From Candidatus Neomarinimicrobiota bacterium (GTDB lineage Bacteria; Fidelibacterota; UBA2242; B5-G15), in the NCBI GenBank assembly GCA_017656425.1, contig JACDNV010000002.1, positions 1 through 64,000 on the forward strand: a stretch of 64,000 nucleotides of DNA. The letters run 5' to 3'. Within the stretch, counting starts at the first letter, position 1. Each line of letters begins with the position of its first letter. The translations under genes were made by a program, and so were the position numbers. The notes beneath the pieces are model-generated. The model was not told the origin of the DNA, ran no database searches, and saw nothing but the letters and a program-made list of their open reading frames with translations. Shown here piece after piece: positions 1 through 10,470 of the stretch.

Positions 1-446
<446 letters not shown>

Positions 447-495
447 AATCTTTTTATAAGATTAATTTGAATCACGCTCTCTTCTCTCAAGAATT

Positions 496-615
496 TTCCC
501 GGTGCCTATAGCGGAGGGGAAACACCCGATCCCATTTCGAACTCGGAAGTTAAGCCCTCCAGCGCCGATGGTACTGCCCTGGAGACAGGGTGGGAGAGTA
601 GGTCGTCACCGGGAA
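496..615 (+). rRNA. 5S ribosomal RNA
   Basis: A 120-base 5S gene. The ends pair perfectly as helix I (TTCCCGGTG at 496-504 with CACCGGGAA at 607-615), and the interior carries the conserved block cccgatcccatttcgaactcgg. It is the last gene of the rRNA operon and is followed directly by a factor-independent terminator. Confidence 0.97.
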
Positions 616-625
616 ACTTTTAAGC

Positions 626-650
626 AAAGTCCCTATTTGGGACTTTTTTT
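626..650 (+). terminator. Rho-independent terminator of the rRNA operon
   Basis: An 8-bp perfect stem (AAAGTCCC at 626-633 with GGGACTTT at 639-646), a 5-base loop and a T-run that continues to 650. It lies 10 bases after the 5S gene, where an rRNA operon terminator is expected. Confidence 0.93.
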
Positions 651-764
651 GTTTGTAAGAATATTAATTCAATATTATATTCATTATTAGATGATTATTT
701 GTTCTACCTCACATAAATTTAATTTAGTTTTATATAAAATAAATATGTTTTAGGAGGATTTAAA

Positions 765-1979
765 ATGAAGAGGTTATTTTTACTCGCCTCAATAGTTTTT
801 TTAATAGTAATGGTTATGCCTCAGGGTACGACAAATATTCAGATTATTAAGAATTACTTTTATAACTATGAGATATTTTATCTATCGGATTTTGATTTTA
901 ACGATGGTCGAAATAATCCTGATATTTTTTCCTATACATTACTTAATAGTGAGCCATTAGATGTTAGGATTAAAATTGAGTTTGAAATGATCGCTGATGT
1001 TCCAGCCCTGGGGCTTGATAATAAGGTCATATTTAGAGTTTTGACAACTCCTTTCACATTTAAGGGCAATTCCTCGATAACTATCACAACAAAAGATATT
1101 GACCTTAATATGGACAGAATCTACTATGATGATGGTACACCACTAACAGGGATTGATGTTGAAGAATCTGAATATATTTCAGAAGATGAGTTCGCTTCAA
1201 TCCAGCAAGTTGTTTTTGCTTCAGGTAGGTTGCCAGCAGGAACATATTCATTTTTCTTCAAAATTCTAAATGAGGAAGGTGCTGAAATTATCAGCGATGA
1301 CGAAATTCTGGCTATATCTAATCCCACAAGTCTTGAGTTAATTGCACCAGGTGGCGCTTTTGAAGATCAAATTCAGATTCAAACACTGTATCCTATATTT
1401 CAGTGGGAATCAGCAGAATTCATGTGGAATGAAGATTTATTTCCCCAGTGTGGTTACTGGATAAGAATTTGCGAGTATGATCCAGCTAAACATTCATCCG
1501 TTGAAGAAGCTTTGAATGATGATTCTAATCTACCTTTCCCGGATAATGGTGGGTATTATCGGATACCGCCGGAAATCGTTTTACAACTTAAGACAACGAG
1601 CCTCAATACGGCACCAACTACTTTTCAATACCCACTATCAGGGGCAAAGCCGCTAGAACAAGGCAAATATTATGTCTGGCAGGTTAAAAAAGTATATCCT
1701 ACTACTTCTGGACCTGAAACCGTTGAAAGTGAGATATTTGTTTTTAAAGTATTTTCTGCAGAAAGAGAAGGAGAGACTAATATTTATTTGCAGTTACTGG
1801 AGCAGATAATTGGTACTGATACCTATGAAAATCTTTTTTCGGGTGAATTAAATGGATTTTTGCCAACAGGAGTGATTCTCCTAAATGATACTCAACAATT
1901 AACTCAGGATCAATTGCAGGATATAGCTAATGGATTTTTAATGGGTAATTATACAATTCAAAATATAAGAATTGAATAA
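765..1979 (+). CDS. Secreted Ig/FnIII-like protein of unknown function
   Basis: A 404-residue protein with an N-terminal signal peptide (about residues 1-22, Lys-Arg then a Leu/Ile/Val-rich core), so it is exported. The middle is low in recognisable motifs. Residues about 190-330 look like a fibronectin-III or Ig-like beta-sandwich, with the phrases PIFQWESAEF and GKYYVWQVKKVYP that are common in secreted FCB proteins. The start is fixed by an AGGAGG ribosome site at 752-757, seven bases before the ATG. It is first in an apparent operon with a FecR-domain protein, a barrel-like protein and a CHASE2 cyclase, which suggests a role in envelope sensing or assembly. I do not recognise a family; the function is unknown. 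Confidence 0.85.
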   Translation: MKRLFLLASIVFLIVMVMPQGTTNIQIIKNYFYNYEIFYLSDFDFNDGRNNPDIFSYTLLNSEPLDVRIKIEFEMIADVPALGLDNKVIFRVLTTPFTFKGNSSITITTKDIDLNMDRIYYDDGTPLTGIDVEESEYISEDEFASIQQVVFASGRLPAGTYSFFFKILNEEGAEIISDDEILAISNPTSLELIAPGGAFEDQIQIQTLYPIFQWESAEFMWNEDLFPQCGYWIRICEYDPAKHSSVEEALNDDSNLPFPDNGGYYRIPPEIVLQLKTTSLNTAPTTFQYPLSGAKPLEQGKYYVWQVKKVYPTTSGPETVESEIFVFKVFSAEREGETNIYLQLLEQIIGTDTYENLFSGELNGFLPTGVILLNDTQQLTQDQLQDIANGFLMGNYTIQNIRIE

Positions 1980-1994
1980 TACCGAGAGGACGCT

Positions 1995-2681
1995 ATGAGA
2001 GTAAAAATTTTACCTTTAATTATGATAATTTTATTATACACTTTTTCTTATTCAAGTGAAAAAGTTGCCTTGACGATAAAATCCAAGGGAAATGCAAAGT
2101 TAAAACGGGCAGAAGATAAAGAATTTAAATATGATCTTAAAATTGGCACCTCTATTTTCAATAAAGATGTTGTGAAAACTGGTGATAATGGTTATGCAGT
2201 AATAGTATTTCTTGATGATAAGAGTCAGCTAAAGATAAGGGAAAATACACAAATGGTTATTGCAGGAGATAGAAAGCAAGGAGAGATTTCAAAGCAGATC
2301 AATATGCAATATGGGATTTTGAAGGCAGAAATTAGTAAGCAGAGAAAGGGTGATTTTGTAATTGCTACACCAACATCGGTAGCATCCGTTAAGGGAACTA
2401 TTTTCTGGGTTATATCTGATCCTGTGAATGGGGACATTTTTTATGGTGTAGAGGGGACAGTAGAAGTAACTAATAATAATAGCGGTATAACAGTGGTTGT
2501 TGGAGCCAATCAATCGGGTACATCCACTCCCGATGGAGAAATTAATGTGGAAAATGTGTCGCCAGATGAAATGCCAGAAGATCCGACAGAAGCCGAAGAG
2601 GAGGAACAAATAAACACCTTGCGTATACAATTACAAAATTCAGATGGAGATACGAAAGAAATAATTATTGAGTATAAGTAA
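1995..2681 (+). CDS. FecR-domain exported protein
   Basis: A 228-residue protein with a signal peptide (about residues 1-20). Residues about 30-165 match a FecR domain: GTSIFNKDVVKTGDNGYAV, then FLDDKSQLKIRENTQ, then GILKAEI and FVIATPTSVASVKGT. In classical systems FecR is an inner-membrane anti-sigma regulator, but this protein has no N-terminal cytoplasmic segment or separate TM helix, so it resembles the free periplasmic FecR proteins found beside CHASE2 cyclases. The C-terminus is acidic (EDPTEAEEEEQ). It lies 15 bases after the preceding gene and 38 bases before the barrel gene. A role as a periplasmic scaffold or sensor is inference. Confidence 0.85.
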   Translation: MRVKILPLIMIILLYTFSYSSEKVALTIKSKGNAKLKRAEDKEFKYDLKIGTSIFNKDVVKTGDNGYAVIVFLDDKSQLKIRENTQMVIAGDRKQGEISKQINMQYGILKAEISKQRKGDFVIATPTSVASVKGTIFWVISDPVNGDIFYGVEGTVEVTNNNSGITVVVGANQSGTSTPDGEINVENVSPDEMPEDPTEAEEEEQINTLRIQLQNSDGDTKEIIIEYK

Positions 2682-2719
2682 ATCCTGTTGTAGATTTTCA
2701 TTGGAAAGAGGTCTTTAAT

Positions 2720-5242
2720 ATGAAAGTTAAAGCATCCCTTTTTTTATTTATAATACAAATAGCAACTATATTTGGGCAATATAAGATATATCATACACCA
2801 CCCAGTGAAGTTTATGAAGGTGAACCAATAAAAATTGAGGCTATTTTAGAACCTCCAGATATCCAGATATCAAGTGCCACGTTATATTACAGGATTGCTG
2901 GTTCTGATAGTTATAATGAGACTAATTTAGTATACGAAAATGGTGTTTTTAAAGGGACAATACCCGGTGGTTTTGTTACACCTCAGGGCGTAGAATATTT
3001 AATTATTATTGAATCAAGTGATGGTGCAATTTTAGCGTATCCTGAAGTTGATCCATATAATGTACCTATCTTTTTATCTGTTCTTGAAAAAAATGAAATG
3101 ATTGAAAGTCGGCAGGTAGAAGCAACCGAAAGTTCCTCTTCAGATGAAGGTGTTGAGTCTGGAGCATTAATTTTGAGTCCCGAGGAAGGTTCTGTTATTG
3201 CTCCTGGGGAACTTTTAATAGCTGTTTCGTTATTTAATGTTTCAGATGTTGATTTGAATAGTATAAGGATATTCATAGATGGGCTAAATATTACAAAAGC
3301 TGCTGAAAAAACTGAGGATATGATTTTATGCAGACCTACCGGCGTAAGACCGGGGATACATTCTGTACGTATTGAGATGAAGAACATTAACGGTGAATCT
3401 TTTAAGCCGTTAATTTGGGGATTTACAATGGCAAGAAGCAAGGAGGAAGCTGAAAAGCTTATTAAATACTCGGGTAGGATTGAATCAAACGTATTATCAG
3501 AGCAGATAAGAGGTATAAAACAGGATATCCAATCCATTAGAGTGATTGGTGATGTAAATTATGATTGGCTTAAGTTCAGGTCTTTAGTATTTCTAACATC
3601 ACAGGAATCTCCAAATAGGCAGCCCAAGAATAGATATTTAGCAGTTATTAATACTCCATTTGTGGATTTGAATTTTGGAGACGTAACACCAAGGATGAAT
3701 GAGCTTGGTCTAAATGGAAAAAGAATAAGAGGATTTGAGGGAAACTTGAAACTGAAATACATAAATTTACAGCTTATAATTGGGGAGAGTGAAAGAGCGA
3801 TTAAAGGAGATATAAAGCTGGATTCTATCAATTCAATATATAAGAGAACGGGTTATACTTTTAAGAGAAATGTATTTGCCATAAGACCGTATTTTGGAAG
3901 TGGCAGGAGATTTCAGCTTGGTCTTTCGGTCATTAAAGCAAAAGATGATACATTATCGGTAAAGAAATTTTTAGGATCAACAACACTAGCATTTGATAAA
4001 ATTGAAATGGCTGGTGATATGCCCGAAGACAACATAGTAGTTGGTACGGATCTCACTTTAACATTTGATAATCGAAGAGTTGTTTTCAGAACAGAAGGTG
4101 CTTTTTCTATGTTGAATACAAATATTTATGATGGGGTTCTCACCAAGGCGAAGTTAGATACTTTTTTAGCCGATGATTCTTTAATGGATGGTAAAATTGG
4201 AGATTATTTTGAATTGAGTACAATACCTATAGAACCCGAGGATATAAAAGATATATTTATAATAAACCAGAATCAAAGACCTTTGTTACCAATAATACCA
4301 GACACAAGTGGTAATATAGGTTTAAAGCAGATTCTTGATATGCCTTCCACTGCATTTAAAAGTAAATTGAAGTTAAACTATCTTAATAATTATATAATTT
4401 TTGAATACAGGCGCATTGGACCACATTTTTATTCATTGGCCAATCCGTATATGCGCAATAATATTCAGGGATATACAATTTCTGATAAAATAAGATTATT
4501 TAATGGGCGATTATTTTTAAACTTATTATTTGATCAACGTAGAGACAATCTTAGCCAAGAGAATAGGGCTACGAATACAATAAGCCTCTTTTCTGCTGGA
4601 TTTTCTATCTATCCAGGGGAAGGGCTGCCACAGATTAATTTCTCCACAAGACAGAATAGCCGGGCAAATGATATAACAACATTTGATACGGTGAGCACAG
4701 GCAGGGGAGATACATTATACGATTATCGAGAAGATAATGTTACAATTACTCAAAGTTTTAGTATTAGCCATAAGCTGCAGTTAGGTGGATTAACGAACCA
4801 GATAAGATTTATATACAATAATTCTGATCGCGTCGACAGGATTGAAGATAGGTTGCCTGGATATAGATTTTCCTCTTTGAATTCAGACATGTATAGAATT
4901 AGTTTAAATACTCAATATGCCTTTCCAATGCGTACCTATATAAGTTTTTCCAAGAATACCAGTAAAAGTGGTCTTTCTAAAAAACCAAATGAGTTCAGTT
5001 CCATAGACCTCAGAGCGATATACGATGTTTCTAATATGGGTTCAAATGTATATGCGGGTTATAAATATATCAATGCCACTGGAGGTATATCATTTAATCA
5101 AAGTACTATATACATTGGAGGAGATATAATAATATTTAGTAATCACCGAATTCGCGGTATGTTAAAATATGATAACTTAAACGATCCAGAAAATACTTAT
5201 AATGATTTGAGCTTTAATATAGGATATACATTCACTTTCTAG
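2720..5242 (+). CDS. Probable outer-membrane beta-barrel protein with N-terminal Ig-like domains
   Basis: An 840-residue protein with a signal peptide (residues 1-19, ending IFGQ). Residues about 25-125 and 150-235 look like two Ig-like beta-sandwiches, separated by a Ser/Glu-rich linker near residues 135-145. From about residue 270 to the end the sequence has the alternating polar/hydrophobic pattern of beta-strands, and it finishes with a short strand ending in Phe (DLSFNIGYTFTF), the usual outer-membrane barrel signature. It sits between the FecR gene and the CHASE2 cyclase gene (10-base gap), so it is probably the outer-membrane part of the same envelope module. No named family is recognised. 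Confidence 0.8.
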   Translation: MKVKASLFLFIIQIATIFGQYKIYHTPPSEVYEGEPIKIEAILEPPDIQISSATLYYRIAGSDSYNETNLVYENGVFKGTIPGGFVTPQGVEYLIIIESSDGAILAYPEVDPYNVPIFLSVLEKNEMIESRQVEATESSSSDEGVESGALILSPEEGSVIAPGELLIAVSLFNVSDVDLNSIRIFIDGLNITKAAEKTEDMILCRPTGVRPGIHSVRIEMKNINGESFKPLIWGFTMARSKEEAEKLIKYSGRIESNVLSEQIRGIKQDIQSIRVIGDVNYDWLKFRSLVFLTSQESPNRQPKNRYLAVINTPFVDLNFGDVTPRMNELGLNGKRIRGFEGNLKLKYINLQLIIGESERAIKGDIKLDSINSIYKRTGYTFKRNVFAIRPYFGSGRRFQLGLSVIKAKDDTLSVKKFLGSTTLAFDKIEMAGDMPEDNIVVGTDLTLTFDNRRVVFRTEGAFSMLNTNIYDGVLTKAKLDTFLADDSLMDGKIGDYFELSTIPIEPEDIKDIFIINQNQRPLLPIIPDTSGNIGLKQILDMPSTAFKSKLKLNYLNNYIIFEYRRIGPHFYSLANPYMRNNIQGYTISDKIRLFNGRLFLNLLFDQRRDNLSQENRATNTISLFSAGFSIYPGEGLPQINFSTRQNSRANDITTFDTVSTGRGDTLYDYREDNVTITQSFSISHKLQLGGLTNQIRFIYNNSDRVDRIEDRLPGYRFSSLNSDMYRISLNTQYAFPMRTYISFSKNTSKSGLSKKPNEFSSIDLRAIYDVSNMGSNVYAGYKYINATGGISFNQSTIYIGGDIIIFSNHRIRGMLKYDNLNDPENTYNDLSFNIGYTFTF

Positions 5243-5252
5243 AAACCTTTTA

Positions 5253-7514
5253 ATGAAAAAAAATATACTAAGGCAACTTATAGCCGGTTTTATTATAGCT
5301 TTTGGTGTTTCTCTTGTTATGTTCCTATTACTTCGTATAGGATTTTTTAGATCTCTTGAATTGAAATTTCTCGATTATAGATTTAAGGTAAGGGGACCAC
5401 TTGATGTATCAAATTCTAATATAATAGTCGTTGCAATAGATGATCAGACATTTAAAGCTTGCAAAGATAGATATCCTTTTCCTCGAGAATACTATGCACA
5501 CCTTGTGAAAAATTTGATTGAAGTAGGAGCAAGACTAATTGTATTTGATATCCAGTTTACTGAGCCTGATTATAAAAATCCAAATGGGGATAGCCTGCTT
5601 GCTGAACAGATAAAAAGGGCAGGTAATGTTATCTTGTGCGGAAAGATTGTGAGGCAATTTTCGAGAGGAGGGGTTTATTCTTTTGCTGATACGCCAATTC
5701 CTATCCTTATGGAGACTGGTTCTGAGTGGGGAGTCGTAGGTGAGATACAGGATCCCGATGGATTTACAAGACGTTATTTAATTTTCGATTTAGTGAATAA
5801 TAGTTTTATTTATTCCATAGGGATGAAGGTTATATTTAAAGAAAATGGTCTGTCGCCAAATCCAGATTTTTATTTGGATGATGAAGGATTTTTTGTCTTT
5901 TTTGATAGTACAAAAGCCGATAGTTTAAGGGTATTAGCACATAGGGGTTCAAGAGGGTTTGAACAGACAGTGCTAATAAATTATTACGGACCTGCTGGTA
6001 CTTTTCCAACATACTCTTTATCATCTATTCTTGATGATTCTGAGTTTGATTTAAAGGAAGAAGAGGATACAGACTATATGGAATTGTTTAAGAAAAACTC
6101 AATTTATCCTTATGAGCTAAGGATAGCTCTTCTATCGGATTCTGTAAAGCAGGTGGAGGCATTTGCCGCTCTTGCTGAGGGAGATACGAGTATTGTTGAA
6201 GATATTATCCAATCGGAGAATCCATTTAAAGACAAAATAGTTTTAGTAGGTGTTTCAATAGAAGAGCTACACGATAATAAGTATACTCCATTTTACGAAT
6301 ATGGTGGTGTTAGAAGATTAATGCCAGGAGTTGAAACTCACGCTCATGCAATTCAAACAATATTAGATGGTAATTATATAAAGACACTGCCACTGACCTT
6401 GGACTTCCTGCTTATACTTATCTTTTGTTTGATTACTGTTATGCTGGTTTTACTTATTAGACCAGTCTTTGGGGGTCTATTTACTCTTGCGAATATAGCC
6501 TTAGGCGTTTATTTATCCATTTTTCTATTTAAAAATAATAATACATGGCTTTATATAACTCCTGTCATAGCGGGTGTGTTTGTAAGCTATGTTACCGATG
6601 TATTGTATCAATTTATTGCAGAGCAGAGAGAAAAGAAGAAAATAAGAAGTATGTTTCAGACATACATGAGTCCAAGAATCCTCAGGTATTTAGAAGAACA
6701 TCCAGAAGCATTTAGTCTGAAGGGAGAGAAAAGAGAAGCAACAATGTTCTTCTCTGATATAGCAGGGTTTACTACTATCTCAGAGACATTACCTGCTGAG
6801 GAGTTAGCAATAGTTCTTAATAAGTATTTATCTCCAATGACTGAAATCCTGATGTCTTATGATGGTTATGTTGATAAATACGAGGGTGACGCTATTATGT
6901 GTGATTTCGGTGTGCCAGTTGAGGATCCTGATCATGCTTGGAAAGCCTGTTGGGCTGCTTTAGACCAGCAGGAAAAATTGAAGGAGTTAAGAGAAGAGAT
7001 TAGAAAGGACCATGGTGTAAATATTTATGTAAGAATGGGAATAAATTCGGGTATAGTTAGTGCAGGTAATATGGGTTCCAATCAGCGCTTTCAATATACT
7101 GTGATGGGGGATGCTGTCAACCAGGCATCGAGATTTGAGGGTGCAAATAAGGTATATGGAACATGGATTATGATTGGGGAAACAACGTATAATAGTGCAA
7201 AAGATAAAATAGAAGCAAGAGTGCTGGATAAATTGGTGGTAAAGGGTAAGACAAAACCAATTACAGTTTATGAATTACTCTCGAAGAAAGGTAAGCTTGA
7301 TGGTAATATGGAGGAAGTCAGAGATTATTTTACTAAGGGTTTGATGGCATATTGGAATAGAGATTGGGATAATGCTATAAAATGGTTTCAAAAAGCAATA
7401 AGGGTTCGTGGTGATGATCCACCATCGAGGGTATTTATAGAAAGATGTAAATTTTACAAGAAGAATCCACCGCCACCTGATTGGAAGGGCGATTTCGTAA
7501 TGACGACAAAATAA
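5253..7514 (+). CDS. CHASE2-domain class III adenylate cyclase
   Basis: A 753-residue membrane cyclase that makes cAMP in the cytoplasm in response to a periplasmic signal. There is one TM near residues 9-32, then a periplasmic CHASE2 domain (about 35-365), three TM helices (about 378-455) and a class III cyclase domain (about 495-690). The two metal-binding Asp are visible in FFSDIAGFT (D502) and YEGDAIM (D546), and the Lys in VDKYEGD (K542) points to ATP rather than GTP. The transition-state Asn/Arg lie in DAVNQASRFE. The end has a short TPR-like tail. The gene follows the FecR and barrel genes with a 10-base gap, so the CHASE2 sensor may read that envelope module. The nucleotide preference is inferred from single residues. 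Confidence 0.94.
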   Translation: MKKNILRQLIAGFIIAFGVSLVMFLLLRIGFFRSLELKFLDYRFKVRGPLDVSNSNIIVVAIDDQTFKACKDRYPFPREYYAHLVKNLIEVGARLIVFDIQFTEPDYKNPNGDSLLAEQIKRAGNVILCGKIVRQFSRGGVYSFADTPIPILMETGSEWGVVGEIQDPDGFTRRYLIFDLVNNSFIYSIGMKVIFKENGLSPNPDFYLDDEGFFVFFDSTKADSLRVLAHRGSRGFEQTVLINYYGPAGTFPTYSLSSILDDSEFDLKEEEDTDYMELFKKNSIYPYELRIALLSDSVKQVEAFAALAEGDTSIVEDIIQSENPFKDKIVLVGVSIEELHDNKYTPFYEYGGVRRLMPGVETHAHAIQTILDGNYIKTLPLTLDFLLILIFCLITVMLVLLIRPVFGGLFTLANIALGVYLSIFLFKNNNTWLYITPVIAGVFVSYVTDVLYQFIAEQREKKKIRSMFQTYMSPRILRYLEEHPEAFSLKGEKREATMFFSDIAGFTTISETLPAEELAIVLNKYLSPMTEILMSYDGYVDKYEGDAIMCDFGVPVEDPDHAWKACWAALDQQEKLKELREEIRKDHGVNIYVRMGINSGIVSAGNMGSNQRFQYTVMGDAVNQASRFEGANKVYGTWIMIGETTYNSAKDKIEARVLDKLVVKGKTKPITVYELLSKKGKLDGNMEEVRDYFTKGLMAYWNRDWDNAIKWFQKAIRVRGDDPPSRVFIERCKFYKKNPPPPDWKGDFVMTTK

Positions 7515-7809
7515 CTTATTAAAAAATAAGATCGGTATTATTTCTAATTGCCTTTGTTTTTATTTGTTAAGTTTAAATGAATAAAAAGATTATTTCGATA
7601 TTGCTACAAGTTTAGTCTCGTATATAATTTATATTTAATAAGAACTTAGTCTTTTTCTGTTTTCAATTCTTTGTGGAAAACACCAGTATTTTGAATTTTG
7701 AGAATTTATTAAAGCTTGGAGTAAAGGAGAAGCAATTGAATAAAATATAACTAAAGTATAAAAACTTATAAATAATTATATTTAGAGGTTGAAAGAGGTG
7801 GATTTGACT
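7515..7809 (+). other. AT-rich intergenic region upstream of porX
   Basis: About 295 bases with no convincing gene on either strand. It probably holds the end of the cyclase operon and the promoter of the porX operon, but I see no clear terminator with a T-run and no unambiguous -35/-10 pair. The strong site is an AGAGGTGG ribosome-binding sequence at 7794-7801, eight bases before the ATG at 7810. Confidence 0.5.
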
Positions 7810-9375
7810 ATGAAAAAGAAAAAAGTATTGTGGGTAGATGATGAAGTAGATTTGTTGAAGGCACATATTTTATTTCTAAGAAGTAAGGGTTATGAAGTAG
7901 TTCCTGTTACCAATGGTGAAGATGCGATAAAACTGGTATGTCAGGATCATTTTGATCTTGTATTACTTGATGAGATAATGCCCGGGAAGGATGGATTGAA
8001 AACACTTGAGGAGCTAAAAGAAATTTCACCTGCGACACCCGTTGTAATGGTGACAAAAAATGAAGAAGAATCTTTGATGGAAGAGGCAATCGGGATGAAA
8101 ATAACCGATTATTTAACAAAACCAATAAATCCATCTCAGGTTTTGCTGGTATGTAAAAAAATATTGGAACAGGGTAGAATAACCCTTGAGCAGATATCAA
8201 AGGATTACCTGGAAGAGTTCAATAAGATGTCACGAATTAATTTCTCAGACCTTGATTATAATGATTGGATAAAAATTTGCCTAAAGCTTGCGAGATGGGA
8301 AGTGGAATTTGATGAATATCCAGATAGTGGTCTTAAGGAGACATTAGAGGATCAAAAAAGAACATGTAATCTGGAGTTTTCCCGTTTTATCGAAAAAAAC
8401 TATAAAAAATGGGTTAATGAACATCCCCAGAAAAGACCGACATTATCACCAGATTTGATAAAAAAATATGTTTCCCCCTTTTTAATCAGAGGGGAGAAAG
8501 TATTATTTATTCTTATTGATTGTATGAGGCTTGATCAATGGCTGACATTTTCACCAGAACTATATGAATTTTTCAATATAAAGACTGACTATTATTACTC
8601 TATTATTCCATCAGCTACTCCTTTTGCGAGAAACTCGATATTCAGTGGTTTATTCCCAGTGGATTTTACTAAAAATTATCCTGATATCTGGCTTAAGAAT
8701 GATTCAAGCGAGAGTTCCATGAATCGATATGAATCTTCGATGCTTGGAAGTTTAATAAAGAAGAATGGAATTACATTAAAAGGTAGTTATAAATATATAA
8801 AAATAATTGGTTCTGAAGAGGGCTGGACATTGGAGAAAAAAATTAATACATATTTAACTTCACCTCTGGTAGCTGTGGTAATAAATTTTGTCGATATGCT
8901 TGCTCATAAAAGGTCAGAGATGGACTTTTTAAAGGAGATAGTACCGGATGAAGCTGGATATCGTTCTTTAATTAGGACGTGGTTTAAAAATTCGTGGTTA
9001 TATTCGATATTGAGAAATTTTTCACAATATGATTTTAAAATTGTAATAACGAGTGATCATGGAAGCATTAAAGTCAAACATGATGTCGAAGTAATAGGAG
9101 ATAGGGAAACTTCTCCTAATATAAGATTTAAATATGGTAAAAATCTAAATACCCATCCCAAATATGCGTTAAATATAAAAAAACCTGAAGAGTACAAATT
9201 ACCATCTTTTGGTATAAATACGAATTATATAATAGCTAAGGAAGATTATTACTTTGTATATCCTACAAATTATCATAAGTATCAGACATTTTATAAAAAT
9301 ACTTTTCAACACGGTGGTATTTCTTTGGAAGAGATGATTGTGCCAGTAGCTATTTTGGAGCCGAGGTTGAAGTGA
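7810..9375 (+). CDS. porX: PorX-type response regulator with PglZ effector domain (T9SS regulator)
   Basis: A 521-residue two-domain protein. Residues 1-120 form a response-regulator receiver: acidic pair in VLWVDDE, phosphoacceptor D54 in LVLLDEIMPG, and the conserved Thr and Lys in MVTKN and LTKPINP. Residues about 205-500 are a PglZ (alkaline-phosphatase-fold) domain with FILIDCMRLDQW, a probable nucleophile T270 in PSATPFARNS, and the late metal motifs ITSDHGS and HGGISLEE. This is the architecture of PorX, which controls type IX secretion genes in Bacteroidetes. An upstream TTG at 7789 is possible, but the ATG at 7810 has a strong AGAGGTGG ribosome site at the right distance. The stop overlaps the tsaE start. 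The T9SS-sorted proteins downstream fit a T9SS regulator here. Confidence 0.93.
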   Translation: MKKKKVLWVDDEVDLLKAHILFLRSKGYEVVPVTNGEDAIKLVCQDHFDLVLLDEIMPGKDGLKTLEELKEISPATPVVMVTKNEEESLMEEAIGMKITDYLTKPINPSQVLLVCKKILEQGRITLEQISKDYLEEFNKMSRINFSDLDYNDWIKICLKLARWEVEFDEYPDSGLKETLEDQKRTCNLEFSRFIEKNYKKWVNEHPQKRPTLSPDLIKKYVSPFLIRGEKVLFILIDCMRLDQWLTFSPELYEFFNIKTDYYYSIIPSATPFARNSIFSGLFPVDFTKNYPDIWLKNDSSESSMNRYESSMLGSLIKKNGITLKGSYKYIKIIGSEEGWTLEKKINTYLTSPLVAVVINFVDMLAHKRSEMDFLKEIVPDEAGYRSLIRTWFKNSWLYSILRNFSQYDFKIVITSDHGSIKVKHDVEVIGDRETSPNIRFKYGKNLNTHPKYALNIKKPEEYKLPSFGINTNYIIAKEDYYFVYPTNYHKYQTFYKNTFQHGGISLEEMIVPVAILEPRLK

Positions 9376-9854
9376 TTAAGTATATTTCTGATAGCGCTGA
9401 GAGAACATACCAGTTTGGGGTGAAAATAGGTAAATTATTAAAAGGAAATGAGACAATTGCATTTTATGGAGAGATAGGTGCTGGAAAGACTACTATGATA
9501 AAGGGAGTTTGTGAAGGATGTGGTGTTAAGGATTTTATTACAAGTCCTACATACACTTTAGTTAATGAATATAAAGGAGATAAATTTAAAGTCTATCATA
9601 TCGATTGTTATAGGGAAAATAGAATTGATGAATGGATAGAACTCGGGATTTTTGAGTATATTGCATCGCCAGGTGTTGTTTTAATAGAGTGGGGTGACAA
9701 GATTGAAGTATTGTTGCCTGATGATGTTATCAGAATTAGATTTGAGAGTCAGTTTGCACAGGAGAATAAAAGAATAATAATGATTAAAGGAAATGTCGAA
9801 TGGATCGAACCTTTATCCAAGATGAGGTATATAAGTGAAAATACTGGGAATTGA
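9372..9854 (+). CDS. tsaE: tRNA threonylcarbamoyladenosine biosynthesis ATPase TsaE
   Basis: A 160-residue protein of the usual TsaE length. It carries the P-loop GEIGAGKTTMIKG (about residues 33-45), the switch-like segment FITSPTYTLVNEY and the YHIDCYR Walker-B-like segment. TsaE is the ATPase partner of TsaB and TsaD in making the t6A modification at A37 of ANN-decoding tRNAs. It starts with GTG inside the porX stop codon region (4-base overlap), and tsaB follows with a 20-base overlap, so porX, tsaE, tsaB and rimI are almost certainly co-transcribed. Confidence 0.96.
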   Translation: MIKYISDSAERTYQFGVKIGKLLKGNETIAFYGEIGAGKTTMIKGVCEGCGVKDFITSPTYTLVNEYKGDKFKVYHIDCYRENRIDEWIELGIFEYIASPGVVLIEWGDKIEVLLPDDVIRIRFESQFAQENKRIIMIKGNVEWIEPLSKMRYISENTGN

Positions 9855-10470
9855 CACAAGTACAGAGAATTGTAGTATTGCTTTGGTTGAAAATTGTAAG
9901 GTGCTTATTCATAAAAGTGTTATTGGTAAATCTGTACATGCGGAGATGATAACAGAGCTTTTATACGAAGTTAAGAAATCAGGGATTAACTTTGATGAAC
10001 TTGATGGAATAGCTGTAACAAACGGTCCAGGTTCTTATACAGGTCTCAGGATAGGCTTGAGCTTTGCAAAAGGGATGGCAATAGTAATAAACAAACCTAT
10101 ACTGCCTGTGCCGACATTTTCATCTTTGTACCACAGGGTTAAGGATGAGGTTGATGAGTACACAATTTTGTTTATAAGGTCTTATAGTAACTATGTTTTT
10201 TACGTTAAAGCAGGGGATGAGAATAATTTATTTGATAAGAAACCCGATGTTGATTCTGTAGAATCATTAGTTGAGAAATTCCAGGAAGTAAAAAGATTTA
10301 TTGGGAATTATCCCTTCAATCTTGATAACAAAGAGGTACTTGTAAGGTACCCTGATAGTGTAGATACAGCTATACTTGGATGTTTATATTTTGATAAATT
10401 AAAAGCCCTTTATAGTTTCGAGCTTGAACCATATTATTTCTCGGAATTTAAGGCTGTTAAATGGAAGTAA
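9835..10470 (+). CDS. tsaB: tRNA threonylcarbamoyladenosine biosynthesis protein TsaB
   Basis: A 211-residue ASKHA-fold protein that acts as the scaffold partner of TsaD in t6A synthesis. The N-terminal motif ILGIDTSTENCSIAL and the segment VTNGPGSYTGLRIGLSFAKGMA are diagnostic. It starts at GTG 9835, preceded by GAGGT at 9824-9828, and overlaps tsaE by 20 bases. The C-terminal half is diverged, as is normal for the family. tsaD itself is not in the window. Confidence 0.95.
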   Translation: MKILGIDTSTENCSIALVENCKVLIHKSVIGKSVHAEMITELLYEVKKSGINFDELDGIAVTNGPGSYTGLRIGLSFAKGMAIVINKPILPVPTFSSLYHRVKDEVDEYTILFIRSYSNYVFYVKAGDENNLFDKKPDVDSVESLVEKFQEVKRFIGNYPFNLDNKEVLVRYPDSVDTAILGCLYFDKLKALYSFELEPYYFSEFKAVKWK

